In this document: one piece after another, positions 5,587-6,951 of the stretch
Numbering within the stretch: position 1 is the stretch's first letter
How the letters are laid out: the number at the start of each line of letters is the position of its first letter
From: Bacteroidales bacterium UBA5621
GTDB lineage: Bacteria; Bacteroidota; Bacteroidia; Bacteroidales; VadinHA17
Assembly: GCA_002424525.1 (NCBI GenBank)
Contig: DIKJ01000252.1
Span: 1 to 6,951, forward strand
DNA: 6,951 nucleotides
Direction: 5' to 3'
Program-made: the position numbers and the translations under genes
The notes under the pieces: model-generated
The model's input: the letters and a program-made list of their open reading frames with translations, nothing else
What the model was told of the DNA's origin: nothing
Database searches by the model: none

Positions 5587-6951
5587 TTACCTTAACCAGA
5601 CATACAATATCACCGTAACCACCGAAAGGATTCCCAGATGCAGTCTCCAGTCAGAGAGTCCCTCGAAGCGGGCAATTCGTTTGGAATAATTGATAGTTGT
5701 ATTGACGAGTTTTTCTGAAGCCGTCTTTGGTGTGAATGCGGATACGGCGAACAATACACCCGTAATTATTATCTCTGCCCAGAGTCCGCGATATCCGAAA
5801 TTCAGTGTCAGCTTATGGTGAAGGAAAGGGAAAACTGCCTTGCCTGTTTCTGGTCCGAGCAATTGATCAATAACAAAAACCGTTGCCAGGATTATTCCTA
5901 CAAATACAGAGACTGCTGCGCCTTTAAGAGTGACCTTTTTGCTTATTATCCCGAAGAAGATTGCCGGGAAAACAGGTATTACAAGGTAAGCTGAAATAGT
6001 CTGAAGGTACTTGTAAAGGCCCTCTTCATTCTTATAGACCATATAAGCAGCTCCTATTCCAAGCAGAGTTATCAGTATGATGATAAAACGTCCGTATAAT
6101 ACCTGATTTTTTTCAGTGACACCGGGACGGAATTCCACGATAAAATCGCGTACTACCAAAGTGGATACGGAATTCAGTACCGCTATAAGCGATGTTATGA
6201 GGGCGGCCACCAGTGATGCCAGGAGCAACCCTCTCAATCCCGCAGGCAAAAGGTTATTAAGGAGCAGCACAAAGGTCTGTCTGGTTGCATCGCCGGTCAG
6301 CTCATCGGGGTAAAGGGCAAATGCAATAACGCCCGGCAGGGCAAAAAGGAACACAGGGAACAGCTTCAGGAAAGTGGCAAACATCGCTCCCCACCTGGCA
6401 TTTTTAAGATCGGGTGCTGCCAGCACCCTCTGGACATTCACCTGATCCATGCCCCAGTAGAATATCCCGGCATAGAATGCAGTAGCCAGGATCCCCCAGA
6501 AGGGATAGACAGGATCGTCATACGGCCCGGCAATAGACATCATATCAGGCACTTTTTCCATCAGGCCTCCCCACCCTCCGGCTTTGTCAAGACCGAAGAT
6601 CAGCATTATCGTCGTACCTGCCAGCATTATGATCACCTGGATAGTATCAGTATAAGCAACAGCAGTAAATCCTCCGATTATGGTAAAAATGGCGACCACA
6701 ATTCCTATATAGAATATTGTCGTCATGATATCCCATCCAAGAATACTGTTTAAAACAAGAGCCCCGGCAAAAAGGGTGAAAGCCAGCTTTGTCATCACGC
6801 TTATGATCAGCATCAGCCCTGAGAAGAAAGTCCTGGCATGCCTGTTATACCGCAATTCAAGAAACTCTGGAATAGTAAATATCCTGTTCTTCATGTAGTA
6901 CGGAAAAAGAATGGCGCAGGCGAAACCCAGGGTTATTGCCGTCGTCAGTTC
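5587..6951 (-). CDS. Sodium:solute symporter (SSS/SLC5-like) family, N-terminus beyond window
   Basis: The frame stays open to the window edge, giving 454 codons here. The ATG at 6892-6894 is internal: the 19 codons before it continue a membrane helix that leads into the family segment PYYMKNRIFTIPEFLELRYN, so the first two or so helices are missing. Numbering from the first codon in the window, the SSS signatures are GGFTAVAYTDTIQ (93-105), YWGMDQVNVQRVLAA (165-179), FALPGVIAFALYPD (203-216) and ITSLIAVLNSVSTLVVRD (252-269). The last is the TM8 region that supplies sodium-site hydroxyls. The WG-x-x-Q-QR-LAA block and the following FLKLFPVF with Lys196 resemble Vibrio SGLT, so a sugar or related polyol is the likeliest substrate. 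This is inferred, not shown. Asp169 occupies the position usually held by Asn in the family NQ motif. The C-terminus ends normally at a TAA, just after a last helix, LGILSVVTVILYVWL. It is convergent with the CxxC protein gene, 68 bp away. Confidence 0.93.
   Translation of the reverse strand, partial: ELTTAITLGFACAILFPYYMKNRIFTIPEFLELRYNRHARTFFSGLMLIISVMTKLAFTLFAGALVLNSILGWDIMTTIFYIGIVVAIFTIIGGFTAVAYTDTIQVIIMLAGTTIMLIFGLDKAGGWGGLMEKVPDMMSIAGPYDDPVYPFWGILATAFYAGIFYWGMDQVNVQRVLAAPDLKNARWGAMFATFLKLFPVFLFALPGVIAFALYPDELTGDATRQTFVLLLNNLLPAGLRGLLLASLVAALITSLIAVLNSVSTLVVRDFIVEFRPGVTEKNQVLYGRFIIILITLLGIGAAYMVYKNEEGLYKYLQTISAYLVIPVFPAIFFGIISKKVTLKGAAVSVFVGIILATVFVIDQLLGPETGKAVFPFLHHKLTLNFGYRGLWAEIIITGVLFAVSAFTPKTASEKLVNTTINYSKRIARFEGLSDWRLHLGILSVVTVILYVWLR

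Noticed and set aside
6892..6894. ATG as the true start of the SSS symporter
   Set aside because: The frame stays open upstream to the window edge and encodes the helix expected before the PYY-x-TIPEFLE-R segment, so the gene continues outside.

Overview
The window looks like chromosomal DNA of a Bacteroidetes-type bacterium, possibly an uncultured relative of the Bacteroidales. The evidence is indirect. Four of the five visible gene starts lack a Shine-Dalgarno sequence. One upstream region carries a good TTTG / TAnnTTTG promoter pair. The gene families (Asp-rich secreted M14 protein, secreted ankyrin protein, SGLT-like SSS symporter, YdeI/OmdA protein) and the short 7-bp intergenic repeats fit that phylum. 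There is no rRNA, tRNA, CRISPR array, insertion sequence or phage gene.

Layout, left to right. 1-980 (minus) is the N-terminal part of a secreted M14 carboxypeptidase-like protein, cut by the window edge. 981-1176 is intergenic and holds a perfect 10-bp inverted repeat. 1177-2511 (minus) is a secreted ankyrin-repeat protein. 2512-2668 is intergenic. 2669-4159 (minus) is a complete neurotransmitter:sodium symporter (NSS) family transporter. 4160-4243 is a degenerate heptamer-repeat spacer. 4244-4834 (minus) is a YdeI/OmpD-associated family protein with its own promoter. 4835-5113 is a divergent intergenic region. 5114-5518 (plus) is a small protein with two CxxC motifs and the only strong Shine-Dalgarno in the window. 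5519-5586 is a short convergent gap. 5587-6951 (minus) is a sodium:solute symporter (SSS) missing its N-terminus because of the window edge.

The genes do not form an obvious single pathway. Two sodium-coupled symporters of different families (NSS, amino-acid-like substrates; SSS, closest by motif to sugar symporters) suggest use of a sodium gradient for nutrient uptake. The ankyrin protein and the M14-like protein both carry Sec signal peptides and lie in the same orientation, so they may act outside the cytoplasm.

The most notable observation is that the M14-like protein appears to have lost all three zinc ligands and the substrate-binding arginine of the carboxypeptidase fold. It is therefore probably a non-catalytic pseudo-peptidase. 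I did not find convincing evidence of a new multi-gene system; the other findings are single-site oddities and regulatory candidates.
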